DNA of 64,000 nucleotides, taken from contig NZ_CP145732.1 in NCBI RefSeq assembly GCF_036884845.1, positions 62,001 through 126,000 on the forward strand, in the 5' to 3' direction. Both the position numbers and the translations under genes were made by a program. The notes under the pieces are model-generated. The model was not told where the DNA came from and made no database searches. It worked only from the letters and a program-made list of their open reading frames with translations. How positions within the stretch are numbered: the first letter of the stretch is position 1; each line of letters opens with the position of its first letter. Source of the DNA: Pseudomonas sp. MAG733B (GTDB lineage Bacteria > Pseudomonadota > Gammaproteobacteria > Pseudomonadales > Pseudomonadaceae). Of this stretch, positions 1-9,152 are shown one piece after another.

Positions 1-1893
1 GTCTTCAAGCAATGCGTCCGCCACCAGTTCAGCAATGTCCTTGATCAGCGGCCGAGGTTCGACCACGCCTTCAAGCATCGCGGTGCATTGCGGGCAACCC
101 ACGGCCACCAGTTCGGCGCCGGTCTCGCGGATGTCTTCCATGCGCATGTCGGGAATCCGCTGCTTGCCGGGAATGTCGGTGATCGGCGCGCCGCCACCAC
201 CGCCGCAGCAGCGCGATCGGAAACCGGAACGTTGCATCTCTTTGACTTCAATCCCCAGCGCGCGCAAGACCTGACGCGGCGCCTCGTATTCGCCGTTGTA
301 GCGGCCGAGGTAGCACGGATCGTGATAGGTCACGCTGTCGCCTTTGTGCTGGCCGAGGTTCAGCGCACCGGCCTCGATAATTTCGGCCATGTAGGTGCTG
401 TGGTGCTGCACGAGGTAGTTGCCGTCGAAGGCGCCATATTCGTTTTTCAGCACGTGGAAACTGTGTGGATCGCAAGTGACGATGCGGTTGAAGCTGTATT
501 TGGCCAGGGTCTGGATGTTGCGTTTGGCCAACAGCTGGAAGGTCGCTTCGTCACCCAGGCGTCGGGCCACGTCACCGCTGTCGCGCTCTTCCAGGCCGAG
601 TACGGCGAAGTCGATTTTCGCTGCTTTCAAAACTTTGACGAATGCGCGCAAGGTGCGCTGGTTGCGCATGTCGAAGGCGCCGTCGCCGACCCAGAACAAT
701 ACGTCGGTGGATTTCTTTTCGCTCAACAGATTGAGGTTCAAATCCGCCGCCCAGTTCATCCGCCCGCCCGGCGCAAAGCCGCCCGGGTTGTCGGTGGCGA
801 TCAGGTTTTCCAGGACTTCGGCACCCTTGTTCGGGGTCGCGCCTTTTTCCAGGGTCAGATGGCGACGCATGTCGACGATGGCATCGACGTGTTCGATCAT
901 CATCGGGCATTCCTCGACGCAGGCGCGGCAAGTAGTGCATGACCACAGGGTTTCGGCATCGACCAGACCGTTGACGATCGGTTGATGCGGATTGCCGGCG
1001 TGTTCGCCGATGGCCTTGCCTGGATAGGGGCTGCCAGCGAACTTGGCATCGGTGCCGCCCGCGAGGCCAACGACCATGTCCTGAATCAGTTTTTTCGGGT
1101 TCAGCGGCTGGCCGGCGGCGAATGCCGGGCACGCGGCTTCGCATTTACCGCACTGCACGCAGGCGTCAAAACCGAGCAACTGGTTCCAGGTGAAATCCTT
1201 GGGTTTTTCCACGCCCAGCGGCGCGCTCGGGTCGTTGAGGTCCAGCGGTTTCAAACCGGTGGAGCGACCGCCGCCAAAGCGTTCGGCGCGACGGTGCCAG
1301 GCCAGGTGCAGCGCACCGGCGAAGGCGTGCTTCATCGGCCCGCCCCAGGTCATGCCGAAGAACAGTTCCGACACGCCCCACAACACGCCAACCCCAAGAA
1401 TCGCAGCCAACAGCCAGCCACCGAAGTTTTCCGGCAGGATCCCGGCCACCGGCAGGGTCAGCAGGAAGAACGACGCCGAGAACGCCAGCAGGCTTTTCGG
1501 CAGGCGCATCCACGGTCCTTTCGACAGCCGTGAAGGTGGGTTACGTCGACGCAGGTAGACGAAGATCGCACCGACGAACATCACCGCCGACATCAACAAC
1601 AGTGCATAACCGAGGATGCGGTTATGCAGGCCGAAACCATGCACCAGAATCGCCAGCACGATGGACGCCACCGCGCCGCCAGCCGTGGCGACGTGGGTGT
1701 TGGCGATGTATTTGTCCCGCGCCACCACGTGGTGCAGATCGACCATGTAACGCTTGGGCATGGCGAACAGGCCGCCGATCAGGTCGACTTTCGAAGCCCG
1801 GCCCTGGCGCCACATGGCTACCCGCCGCAACGCGCCCAGAACCGCAAGGCCCAGGGCAGCGAACAACAGGATTGGAAGAAGGGTGTTCAACAT
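1..1893 (-). CDS. dgcB: Dimethylglycine demethylation iron-sulfur subunit DgcB (3' end outside window)
   Basis: Partner of DgcA in oxidative demethylation of dimethylglycine to sarcosine; as a family it is thought to pass electrons from the flavoprotein to the membrane chain. The frame opens at an ATG at 1893 and has no stop down to base 1 (631 codons), so the C-terminus lies outside the window. The N-terminal third holds several hydrophobic segments. Two ferredoxin-type [4Fe-4S] motifs follow: CVQCGKC..CP at residues 245-256 and CTTCRACVEECP at 319-330. Further on are heterodisulfide-reductase CCG-type motifs (DPCYLGRYNGEYE, then SRCCGGGGG). It lies 162 bp after dgcA, separated by a REP palindrome, in one operon. 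In P. aeruginosa GbdR activates this operon. Identity rests on motifs plus the conserved PA5396-PA5399 gene order. Confidence 0.92.
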   Translation of the reverse strand, partial: MLNTLLPILLFAALGLAVLGALRRVAMWRQGRASKVDLIGGLFAMPKRYMVDLHHVVARDKYIANTHVATAGGAVASIVLAILVHGFGLHNRILGYALLLMSAVMFVGAIFVYLRRRNPPSRLSKGPWMRLPKSLLAFSASFFLLTLPVAGILPENFGGWLLAAILGVGVLWGVSELFFGMTWGGPMKHAFAGALHLAWHRRAERFGGGRSTGLKPLDLNDPSAPLGVEKPKDFTWNQLLGFDACVQCGKCEAACPAFAAGQPLNPKKLIQDMVVGLAGGTDAKFAGSPYPGKAIGEHAGNPHQPIVNGLVDAETLWSCTTCRACVEECPMMIEHVDAIVDMRRHLTLEKGATPNKGAEVLENLIATDNPGGFAPGGRMNWAADLNLNLLSEKKSTDVLFWVGDGAFDMRNQRTLRAFVKVLKAAKIDFAVLGLEERDSGDVARRLGDEATFQLLAKRNIQTLAKYSFNRIVTCDPHSFHVLKNEYGAFDGNYLVQHHSTYMAEIIEAGALNLGQHKGDSVTYHDPCYLGRYNGEYEAPRQVLRALGIEVKEMQRSGFRSRCCGGGGGAPITDIPGKQRIPDMRMEDIRETGAELVAVGCPQCTAMLEGVVEPRPLIKDIAELVADALLED

Positions 1894-1947
1894 GGTGAAG
1901 CTCCCAAAGACCGCAGGGTCTTGCAGGTCGAGATGCCTTACTCGGTT

Positions 1948-2040
1948 CCTGTGGGAGCGGGCTTGCTCGCGAAAGCGGTGGGTCAGTCAATTCATGTGCG
2001 ACTGACAGAATGCATTCGCGAGCAAGCCCGCTCCCACAGG
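1948..2040. repeat. REP palindrome pair
   Basis: Two inverted copies of a GTGGGAGCGGGCTTGCTCGCGA-type element enclose about 45 bp in the dgcA-dgcB gap. The arms match almost perfectly and could fold in the operon mRNA. Confidence 0.9.
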
Positions 2041-2055
2041 GTCATGTGCAAACCT

Positions 2056-4116
2056 TTAGAAGTCTTTGCACAACCGCAGCGCGTCATAGATCGCCGCATG
2101 CACGTTGCGCTGCGCCACGCAGTCGCCGATGCGGAACAGCAGGTAGCCGTCGCCGCTCTGCTCCAGGCAAGGTTGCGGCTTGATCGCGAACAAGGCTTCG
2201 ACGTCGATCTGGCCTTTGTTGCGCGAGCCTTCCTTCAGCGCGTAGTAGATTTCCTCATCCGGGCGCACGCCGTTTTCGATGACCACCTGGTCCACCACCC
2301 GCTCCTCTTTGGCGCCGGTGTATTCGTTCTCCAGCACCGCCACCAGCTTGTCGCCTTCGCGGTAGACCTTCTCCAGCATCATGTCGCCGGTCATGATCAC
2401 TTCTTTCGGGTACATGCTGCGGTAGTAAGTCGGGAACGACGTACCACCGATGGCTACACCCGGCTTGATGTCGTCGGTGACGATCTCGACCTGGCTGCCC
2501 TTGTCCGCGATGAAGTCGGCGGTTGACATGCCGGTGAATTCGCAAATGGTGTCGTACACCAGCACGTTCTTGCCCGGCGCCACCTTGCCGTCGAGCACGT
2601 CCCAGCTGCTGACCACCAGGCCTTCAGCCGCGCCCCAGTGTTCGTTCTGCTCGATGAACGGATGACCACCGACGGCCAGCACCACCACATCCGGACGCAG
2701 GTCCATGATGGTCGGCGCATCCGCCGCGGTGCCCAGGCGCAGGTCGACTTTCAGCCGCGCCAGTTCCAGCTGATACCAGCGGGTGATACCGGCGATCTGG
2801 TCCCGTTGCGGCGCTTTCGAGGCCGTGGTGATTTGCCCGCCGATGAATTCTTTTTTCTCGAACAGGGTCACGTCGTGGCCACGTTCGGCGGCAACGCGGG
2901 CGGCTTCCATCCCCGCAGGACCGGCGCCGACAACCACAACCTTGCGTTTCACGCCGGTGGTTTTTTCGATGATGTGCGGCAGGCCCATGTATTCACGGGA
3001 AGTCGCCGCGTTCTGGATGCACAACACATCCAGGCCTTGATACTGACGGTCGATGCAATAGTTGGCGCCGACGCACTGCTTGATCTGGTCGATCTGGCCC
3101 ATCTTGATCTTGGCGATCAGGTGCGGGTCGGCGATGTGTGCGCGGGTCATGCCGACCATGTCGACGTAACCGCCTTCCAGAATGCGGGTGGCCTGGTTCG
3201 GGTCCTTGATGTTCTGCGCGTGCAGCACAGGAACCTTCACCACTTCCTTGATCCCGGCCGCCAGGTGCAGGAACGGCTCCGGTGGATAACTCATGTTCGG
3301 GATCACGTTGGCCAGGGTGTTGTGGGTGTCGCAACCCGAACCCACGACGCCGAGGAAATCGAGCATGCCGGTGTCGTCGTAATACTTGGCGATCTGCTTC
3401 ATGTCCTCGTGGGACAGACCGTCCGGGTGGAACTCGTCACCGCAGATGCGCATGCCCACGCAGAAATCGTCACCGACTTCGGCGCGCACGGCTTTCAAGA
3501 CTTCCAGACCGAACTTCATGCGGCCTTCAAAAGTGCCGCCCCATTCGTCGGTACGCTTGTTGACCCGCGGGCTCCAGAACTGGTCGATCATGTGCTGGTG
3601 CACGGCCGACAGTTCCACACCGTCCAGGCCACCGGCCTTGGCGCGGCGCGCAGCTTGCGCGTAGTTGCCGATCACCCGCCAGATTTCTTCCGGCTCGATG
3701 GTCTTGCAGGTCGCACGGTGCACCGGCTCACGCACGCCGGACGGCGACATCAGCGTCGGCCAGTTGAAACCGTCCCAACGCGAGCGACGGCCCATGTGGG
3801 TAATCTGGATCATGATCTTGGCGCCGTGCTTGTGCATGGCGTCGGCCAGATTCTGGAAATGCGGAATGATGCGGTCGGTGGACAGGTTCACCGAACTCCA
3901 CCATTCCTGCGGGCTGTCGATCGCCACGACGGACGAACCGCCGCAGATCGCCAGGCCGATCCCGCCCTTGGCCTTCTCTTCGTAATACTTGACGTACCGG
4001 TCGGTGGTCATGCCGCCGTCGGTCGCATAGACCTCGGCGTGCGCGGTGCTGAGCACGCGGTTGCGGATGGTCAGTTTGCCGATCTGGATCGGCTGGAACA
4101 TTGCTTCGAAAGCCAT
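2056..4116 (-). CDS. dgcA: Dimethylglycine demethylase flavoprotein subunit DgcA
   Basis: Catalytic subunit that demethylates dimethylglycine in the glycine betaine degradation pathway (686 aa, cytoplasmic face). The N-terminal half is an old-yellow-enzyme-like FMN barrel (FQPIQIGKLTIRNRV at the start; substrate-loop HQHMIDQFWSPRVNKRTDEW). The C-terminal half is a dinucleotide-binding region with VVVVGAGPAGMEAARVAAERG near residue 391. The layout is that of trimethylamine dehydrogenase and 2,4-dienoyl-CoA reductase. The linker that normally holds a [4Fe-4S] cluster reads C348-VGA-NY-C354 with another Cys at 366, so one of the four expected cysteines is Ala351. The gene lies 15 bp after the DUF5943 gene and starts at ATG 4116 behind GAGGAAC. 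The dgcA name is by operon order and family. Confidence 0.93.
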   Translation of the reverse strand: MAFEAMFQPIQIGKLTIRNRVLSTAHAEVYATDGGMTTDRYVKYYEEKAKGGIGLAICGGSSVVAIDSPQEWWSSVNLSTDRIIPHFQNLADAMHKHGAKIMIQITHMGRRSRWDGFNWPTLMSPSGVREPVHRATCKTIEPEEIWRVIGNYAQAARRAKAGGLDGVELSAVHQHMIDQFWSPRVNKRTDEWGGTFEGRMKFGLEVLKAVRAEVGDDFCVGMRICGDEFHPDGLSHEDMKQIAKYYDDTGMLDFLGVVGSGCDTHNTLANVIPNMSYPPEPFLHLAAGIKEVVKVPVLHAQNIKDPNQATRILEGGYVDMVGMTRAHIADPHLIAKIKMGQIDQIKQCVGANYCIDRQYQGLDVLCIQNAATSREYMGLPHIIEKTTGVKRKVVVVGAGPAGMEAARVAAERGHDVTLFEKKEFIGGQITTASKAPQRDQIAGITRWYQLELARLKVDLRLGTAADAPTIMDLRPDVVVLAVGGHPFIEQNEHWGAAEGLVVSSWDVLDGKVAPGKNVLVYDTICEFTGMSTADFIADKGSQVEIVTDDIKPGVAIGGTSFPTYYRSMYPKEVIMTGDMMLEKVYREGDKLVAVLENEYTGAKEERVVDQVVIENGVRPDEEIYYALKEGSRNKGQIDVEALFAIKPQPCLEQSGDGYLLFRIGDCVAQRNVHAAIYDALRLCKDF

Positions 4117-4131
4117 GGCGGGTTCCTCGAC

Positions 4132-4662
4132 TTACAACGGCTTGACGATGAACAAGCCGTCTTCGTGGCCCTCTTCGGAGCCACCGTAGACTTGCTCGGC
4201 CACGGTGCGGATCTTGCTGCCGCGAGCGGCGAGAATCTGATCCATTGCGCCGGCAAACCAACCAGTGAACATGTAGTCGACCTTGCGCCCGACCTTGCCG
4301 TACACGTAGACGAATGCCGAGTGTTCGAGCTTGACGCTGGCGGTGCCTTTGTCGAGGTCGATGTCCTGGATCTTGAACAGGCCCCAGCCGCGCTGCGACA
4401 GGCGCTTCATGTAGTGTTCAAACACCGCGACGCCTTCCAGGCCGTGGCATTCGGCTTCTTTTTCACACCAGTGCCAGGCAGATTTGTAGCCGGCCTTGTA
4501 GAGGATCTCGGCGTAGGCGTCGGCGCCCAGCACTTCCTCGATGCCCATGTGGTTGTTGACGAAGAAATGGCGCGGTACGTACAGCATCGGCAGGGCGTCG
4601 GAAGTCCAGACACCGGTTTCGCTGTCGACTTCGATAGGCAATTGCGGGGCGATCTTGGCCAT
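4132..4662 (-). CDS. DUF5943 protein of the dimethylglycine operon
   Basis: A 176-residue soluble protein with no signal peptide, matching the protein found between the dipeptidase-like gene and dgcA in other pseudomonads (PA5397-type). The C-terminal half (residues about 110-176, ending SEEGHEDGLFIVKPL) resembles small V4R-like ligand-binding folds; this is a weak impression. No catalytic motif is evident. The gene sits 78 bp after the dipeptidase-like gene and 15 bp before dgcA, so it is co-transcribed and probably serves dimethylglycine demethylation, perhaps as an accessory or assembly factor. That role is inference from position only. The ATG at 4662 follows a purine-rich stretch (GGAGTTAAGTTTCC). 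Confidence 0.8.
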   Translation of the reverse strand: MAKIAPQLPIEVDSETGVWTSDALPMLYVPRHFFVNNHMGIEEVLGADAYAEILYKAGYKSAWHWCEKEAECHGLEGVAVFEHYMKRLSQRGWGLFKIQDIDLDKGTASVKLEHSAFVYVYGKVGRKVDYMFTGWFAGAMDQILAARGSKIRTVAEQVYGGSEEGHEDGLFIVKPL

Positions 4663-4740
4663 GGAAACTTAACTCCAGAAAATTCGTTGTGTTGCCTGCG
4701 GCGCGGACGGCCGCAGGAAAGGATTCAGAAGTGCGGCGGC

Positions 4741-5718
4741 TTATTCGCCCCAGACATCTTTCAGGACGTTCACCCAGTTCTCGCCCATGATCTTGCGCAC
4801 CACGCGCTCGGAGTGGCCGCGCTTGAGCAAGGTTTCAGTCAGGTTCGGGAACTCGCCGACGGTGCGGATGCCCAGCGGGTTGATGATCTTGCCGAAGCTG
4901 GTCAGGCGGCGGGCGTAGCCTTTGTCGTGGGTCAGGTATTCGAAGAAGTCCTGGCCGTGACCCTGGGTGAAGTCGGTACCGATGCCGATCGAGTCTTCGC
5001 CGACGATGTTCAGGGTGTATTCGATGGCTTCGGCGTAGTCGTCGATGGTCGAATCGATGCCCTTGGCCAGGAACGGCGCGAACATGGTCACACCGACGAA
5101 ACCGCCGTGGTCGGCGATGAACTTCAGTTCTTCATCGGACTTGTTGCGCGGGTGCTCTTTGAGACCTGACGGCAGGCAGTGGGAGTAGCACACCGGTTTT
5201 TTCGATTCGAGGATGACTTCTTCGGAAGTCTTGGAGCCGACGTGGGACAGGTCGCACATCACGCCAACGCGGTTCATCTCGGCAACGATTTCGCGACCGA
5301 AGCCCGACAGGCCGCCGTCACGCTCGTAGCAACCGGTGCCGACCAGGTTCTGGGTGTTGTAGCACATCTGCACGATACCGACGCCGAGCTGCTTGAAGAC
5401 TTCGACATAGCCGATCTGGTCTTCAAAGGCGTGGGCATTCTGGAAGCCGAAGAGGATGCCGGTCTTGCCCTGCTCCTTGGCTTTACGGATGTCGGCGGTG
5501 GTGCGCACCGGAATCACCAGGTCGCTGTTCTCGCGGATCAGCTTCTGGCTGGCAGCGATGTTGTTGACGGTGGCCTGAAAGCCCTCCCACACCGACACGG
5601 TGCAGTTGGCCGCGGTCAAACCGCCCTTGCGCATGTCTTCGAACAGCTCGCGGTTCCATTTGGCAATGATCAGACCGTCGATAACGATGCTGTCGGCGTG
5701 TAATTCGGCTGGGCTCAT
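4741..5718 (-). CDS. Membrane-dipeptidase-like protein (peptidase M19 family, divergent metal site)
   Basis: First gene of the dgc operon, 325 aa, homologous to renal-type M19 dipeptidases. The second half keeps the family pattern: CDLSHVGSKT, YSHCLPSGLKEHPRN and GIGTDFTQG supply the later metal or active-site residues. The first metal motif, normally H-x-D after DG, reads DGLII (residues 14-18), and the bridging Glu (usually EGG) reads FGFQNAH. It is therefore unlikely to be an ordinary zinc dipeptidase, and its reaction in dimethylglycine catabolism is unknown. The frame extends upstream to 5886, but ATG 5718 is preferred because AAGGGGAC lies 7 nt before it and the upstream residues do not look like M19 sequence. 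Confidence 0.85.
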   Translation of the reverse strand: MSPAELHADSIVIDGLIIAKWNRELFEDMRKGGLTAANCTVSVWEGFQATVNNIAASQKLIRENSDLVIPVRTTADIRKAKEQGKTGILFGFQNAHAFEDQIGYVEVFKQLGVGIVQMCYNTQNLVGTGCYERDGGLSGFGREIVAEMNRVGVMCDLSHVGSKTSEEVILESKKPVCYSHCLPSGLKEHPRNKSDEELKFIADHGGFVGVTMFAPFLAKGIDSTIDDYAEAIEYTLNIVGEDSIGIGTDFTQGHGQDFFEYLTHDKGYARRLTSFGKIINPLGIRTVGEFPNLTETLLKRGHSERVVRKIMGENWVNVLKDVWGE

Positions 5719-5941
5719 CAGGCGTCCCCTTATTGGCGATTCATGCGCCGAATCGTCTGCCGGCGCTTTGGGGCCAGCATATGCCTCGGTGCAGGGGCAG
5801 CCGGGTGCAAAAACGACAGGGGAATTGCCGAAAGCGTCAATCCGCGACAAAGGGTCGTCGCCAGGCACTATTGGCGACCTGTTCAAGGCCGTCCGCTTGG
5901 GCCAGAATTCGCCCCATCACTGGAATAGAGCGGCGACCTGA

Positions 5942-6343
5942 ATGAAATCCATCCTTCTGGCTTTGGCACTGATTGCGACCGGCGTACACGCAGCGGAGGA
6001 GTCCGACGACAACCCCTGCGACAAAGTCGAAAACGACGTCCAGACCCTGGAATGCTCGGCCTTCAGCAAAACCACCGCCGAAGACCTGCTGAGCGAAAAC
6101 CTCAAAAGCCTCAACGAGCGCATGCAGTCGCTCTACGGCAAGAACCCGACGCAATTGGCCGACATCAGCGCCAAAATCAAAACCGCCCAAGCCCAATGGC
6201 TGAAAACCCGCGACGCCGACTGCGCCGTGGAAGCCTTCCCGGCTACAACCGGCAGCAAGGCGTTCACCATGGCGCAAAACGATTGCGTGGCGCGGATGAG
6301 TGATGAGCGGTCGGAGTTTTTGGAGTCGATTGGGCAGGAGTAA
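5942..6343 (+). CDS. LprI-like (DUF1311) secreted protein
   Basis: A 133-residue protein with a signal peptide (MKSILLALALIATGVHA, cleaved before AEESDD). The mature part has the four-cysteine pattern and TLECS...LN..MQ..Y helices of the DUF1311 family, whose M. tuberculosis member LprI inhibits lysozyme. It is probably periplasmic. The gene diverges from the dgc operon across 223 bp and is followed 61 bp later by a DUF3010 gene. The ribosome binding site is weak (GAGCGGCGACCTGA). Lysozyme inhibition is a family possibility, not shown. Confidence 0.75.
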   Translation: MKSILLALALIATGVHAAEESDDNPCDKVENDVQTLECSAFSKTTAEDLLSENLKSLNERMQSLYGKNPTQLADISAKIKTAQAQWLKTRDADCAVEAFPATTGSKAFTMAQNDCVARMSDERSEFLESIGQE

Positions 6344-6404
6344 TGCAATGGTCAGTCAACTTGAGCTGTAAGCTGCACGCCATCAGCCAGTCAAGGGATT
6401 CAAC

Positions 6405-6821
6405 ATGAAAGTCTGCGGCATCGAAATCAAAGGCAGTGAAGCGATCATCGCCGTAGCGTCCCTCGACGGTACGGCCCTGAGTCACGTCGCCCTCAACACC
6501 AAGAAAATCGCCCTCGACGATGATGACGAGGCGGCCAACGTCAAGCTGTTTGCCGCGCAGGTGGCGTCGTTCGTGCGTGAAAACTCCATCGACCGCATAG
6601 CGATCAAGAAGCGTGGCAAGAAAGGTGAATTCGCCGGCGGGCCGACCACGTTCAAGATCGAGGGTGTGTTCCAGTTGCTGGAGAATTGCGAGGTGACGTT
6701 GTTGTCGCCGCAGACGATCACGGCGCAGTGCAAGAAATTCAGTGTCGAGCTGCCGGAGACGCTGAACAAGTATCAGCATGAGGCGTACAAGGCGGCGTGT
6801 TCGGCGTTGGTGAAGAAGTAA
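6405..6821 (+). CDS. DUF3010 family protein
   Basis: A 138-residue protein starting MKVCGIEIKGSEAII, characteristic of DUF3010. The N-terminal beta-hairpin pattern (GIEIKGSEAIIAVASLDG) and the later RIAIKKRGKKGEFAGG segment suggest an RNase H-like or actin-like fold, but this is only an impression. No signal peptide or membrane segment is present. AAGGGATT precedes the ATG. Function unknown. Confidence 0.7.
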   Translation: MKVCGIEIKGSEAIIAVASLDGTALSHVALNTKKIALDDDDEAANVKLFAAQVASFVRENSIDRIAIKKRGKKGEFAGGPTTFKIEGVFQLLENCEVTLLSPQTITAQCKKFSVELPETLNKYQHEAYKAACSALVKK

Positions 6822-6847
6822 TCGATCTTCCTGAAATACCAAATTAA

Positions 6848-6938
6848 CTGTGGGAGCCAGCCTGCTGGCGATGGCGGTGCATCAGTCGACATTTATGTGT
6901 CTGACAGACCGCTATCGCCAGCAGGCTGGCTCCCACAG
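6848..6938. repeat. REP palindrome pair
   Basis: Inverted CTGTGGGAGCCAGCCTGCTG-type arms enclose about 40 bp between the convergent DUF3010 and cdhR genes. It may end transcription from both sides. Confidence 0.9.
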
Positions 6939-6951
6939 GGTTTTCGGGTGT

Positions 6952-7896
6952 TCATGCTTTTGCGGTACGCCGGTCCTCTCGCGGACAACGCTCATACTTC
7001 GCCCTATAACTGCGGGTGAAATACGACGGCGATTCAAACCCGCACGCGATGCTCACTTCCAGCACGCTCATATCCGTCTGCCTCAGCAATTGCCGAGCCT
7101 TTTCCAGCCTTAATCGCAGATAGAAATTGCTCGGTGTGTCGTTCAGGTGCAACCGGAACAGGCGCTCCAGTTGCCGACGCGTCACCTTGATCGATTCCGC
7201 CAGTTCCAGCGTGCTCAGCGGCGGCTCGCTGTGCTGCTCCATTTCCCCGATCACATGAACAAGCTTCTTGTTGCTGATGCCATAGCGCGTGGCAACTTCC
7301 ATGCGTTGGTGGTCTTTGCGCGGGCGGATGCGGCCGAGCACGAATTGTTCGCTGACCTGGATCGCCAGCTCAGGACCGTGGGCCTGGGCGATCAGATCCA
7401 GCATCAAATCGATGGAAGCGGTGCCGCCGGCGGAGGTGATGCGCCGACGGTCGATCTCGAACAGTTCCTGGGTAACGCTGAGCTGCGGATAGGATTCCTT
7501 GAAGGCATCGATAGCCTCCCAATGCAGGGTCAGGCGATGACCGTCGAGCAGGCCTGCTTCGGCGAGGATGAAGCTGCCGGTGTCGATGGCGCCGAGGGTC
7601 ACGCCTTCGTTGTCCAGTCGGCGCAGCCAGTGTTCCAGTGCCGGAGTGGCGAACTTCAGCGGCTCGAAGCCGGCGACCACCAACAGCGTCGCGCCTTTTT
7701 TCAGCGGCTCAAGCGCCGCATCGGCGTTGACCGACATACCATTGCTGGCCAGCACCGCCCCGCCATCCGCGCTCAATACATGCCAGCGATACAACTCGCC
7801 GCGAAAGCGATTGGCGACCCGCAACGGCTCGATGGCCGAGATAAATCCAATGGCCGAGAAACCCGGCATCAACAAGAAATAGAAATCCTGGGACAT
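6952..7896 (-). CDS. cdhR: Carnitine catabolism transcriptional activator CdhR
   Basis: GlxA-type AraC-family regulator, 314 aa. The N-terminal part (about 1-190) is a DJ-1/PfpI-like domain (YFLLMPGFSAIGFISAIEPL at its start). The C-terminal part is a double helix-turn-helix AraC domain (STLELAESIKVTRRQLERLF ... SPSYFTRSYRAKYERCPRED). It is divergent from caiX across 226 bp, the arrangement of P. aeruginosa CdhR, which activates caiX-cdhCAB in response to carnitine and cooperates with GbdR. The frame opens further upstream, but ATG 7896 (MSQDFYFLLMPGF) aligns with the family start. Confidence 0.88.
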   Translation of the reverse strand: MSQDFYFLLMPGFSAIGFISAIEPLRVANRFRGELYRWHVLSADGGAVLASNGMSVNADAALEPLKKGATLLVVAGFEPLKFATPALEHWLRRLDNEGVTLGAIDTGSFILAEAGLLDGHRLTLHWEAIDAFKESYPQLSVTQELFEIDRRRITSAGGTASIDLMLDLIAQAHGPELAIQVSEQFVLGRIRPRKDHQRMEVATRYGISNKKLVHVIGEMEQHSEPPLSTLELAESIKVTRRQLERLFRLHLNDTPSNFYLRLRLEKARQLLRQTDMSVLEVSIACGFESPSYFTRSYRAKYERCPREDRRTAKA

Positions 7897-8122
7897 GGAG
7901 CGCACTCGCTTAGCAGGTAACAAGAGGCCGAGTAACGAGAGGACGGGTAGCGTGAGGATGTAGATACGCCACTTGCAACAGGCATTCAAGAGGTCAGGTC
8001 GCTGCAGTGCAAGAGCTGGTCGCCGCAGTGCGCTTTTACGGGGACACAGCTGCGTAACTTGGCATCACCGGCGCACAAAGATGTCCGGACCCACAATAAT
8101 GAAACTGCCGAGGAACCTGAGA

Positions 8123-9067
8123 ATGAAACGACTGATCAGCAGCTGTGTTCTTGCACTCAGTGGTACCGCTTTGCTGAGCGCCAGCGTCATGGCCGCCGAA
8201 CCCGCCTCTTGCCAGAATGTGCGCATGGGCGTGGTGAACTGGACCGACGTAATCGCTACCAGCGCGATGACCCAGGTATTGCTCGACGGCCTCGGCTATA
8301 GCACCAAACAAACCAGCGCCTCCCAGCAAATCATCTTCGCCGGGATCCGCGATCAGCGCCTGGATCTGTTCCTGGGTTACTGGAACCCGCTGATGACCCA
8401 GACCATCACCCCGTTCGTCGACGCCAACCAGGTCAAGGTGCTTGAAGCGCCAAGCCTGAAAGATGCCCGCGCCACCCTGGCCGTGCCGACCTACCTCGCC
8501 GACAAAGGCCTGAAGACTTTCGCCGACATCGCCAAATTCGAAAAAGAACTGGGCGGCAAGATCTACGGCATCGAGCCTGGCTCGGGCGCCAACACTCAGA
8601 TCAAGGCGATGATCGCCAAGAACCAGTTCGGCCTCGGCAAGTTCCAGCTGGTCGAATCCAGCGAAGCCGGCATGCTCGCCGCCGTCGATCGCGCCGTGCG
8701 CCGCAAGGAAGCCGTGGTGTTCTTCGGCTGGGCGCCGCACCCGATGAACGTCAACGTGCAGATGACCTACCTCACCGGCAGCGACGACGCCCTCGGCCCG
8801 AACGAAGGCATGGCGACTGTCTGGACCGTCACCGCACCGAAGTACGCCGATCAATGCCCGAACATCGGTCGCCTGCTGAGCAACCTGACGTTCACCGCCG
8901 AAGACGAGAGCCGGATGATGCAGCCGTTGCTGGATCACAAGGACGCTTTCGAATCGGCCAAGCAATGGCTCAAGGATCACCCGCAAGACAAGCAGCGCTG
9001 GCTTGAAGGTGTGACCACTTTCGACGGCAAACCGGCTGCTGAAAACCTGAAACTGACCAGTAAGTAA
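8123..9067 (+). CDS. caiX: Carnitine-binding periplasmic protein CaiX
   Basis: Substrate-binding protein of the OpuAC/ChoX type, 314 aa, delivering carnitine to the Cbc ABC transporter. The signal peptide is [18 protein letters not shown]...AAEPA. The mature sequence begins with the quaternary-amine pattern ([26 protein letters not shown]) and shares long runs with CbcX encoded at 18276 ([26 protein letters not shown]). It has no permease or ATPase partner of its own, consistent with sharing CbcWV. ATG 8123 follows AGGAACCTGA; longer upstream starts lack a ribosome binding site. A GC stem-loop at 9101-9118 separates it from cdhC. Confidence 0.9.
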   Translation: MKRLISSCVLALSGTALLSASVMAAEPASCQNVRMGVVNWTDVIATSAMTQVLLDGLGYSTKQTSASQQIIFAGIRDQRLDLFLGYWNPLMTQTITPFVDANQVKVLEAPSLKDARATLAVPTYLADKGLKTFADIAKFEKELGGKIYGIEPGSGANTQIKAMIAKNQFGLGKFQLVESSEAGMLAAVDRAVRRKEAVVFFGWAPHPMNVNVQMTYLTGSDDALGPNEGMATVWTVTAPKYADQCPNIGRLLSNLTFTAEDESRMMQPLLDHKDAFESAKQWLKDHPQDKQRWLEGVTTFDGKPAAENLKLTSK

Positions 9068-9100
9068 TCCGCTCTTTTTTCTGAACCGAACCACCGATTC

Positions 9101-9118
9101 GCAGCCCGACAGGGCTGC
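9101..9118 (+). other. Intergenic stem-loop between caiX and cdhC
   Basis: GCAGCCC and GGGCTGC pair over a 4-nt loop (GACA). There is no T tract, so it is not a full terminator. It could protect the caiX 3' end or partly reduce downstream expression. Confidence 0.5.
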
Positions 9119-9152
9119 GGACGGGACCACCACGCCTGAAGGAAACCGCCTC

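Noticed and set aside
2638..5169. An 843-codon open frame on the plus strand
   Set aside because: It lies antisense to dgcA and its neighbours, has a low-complexity His/Val/Asp-rich translation, and is a by-product of high-GC codon use.
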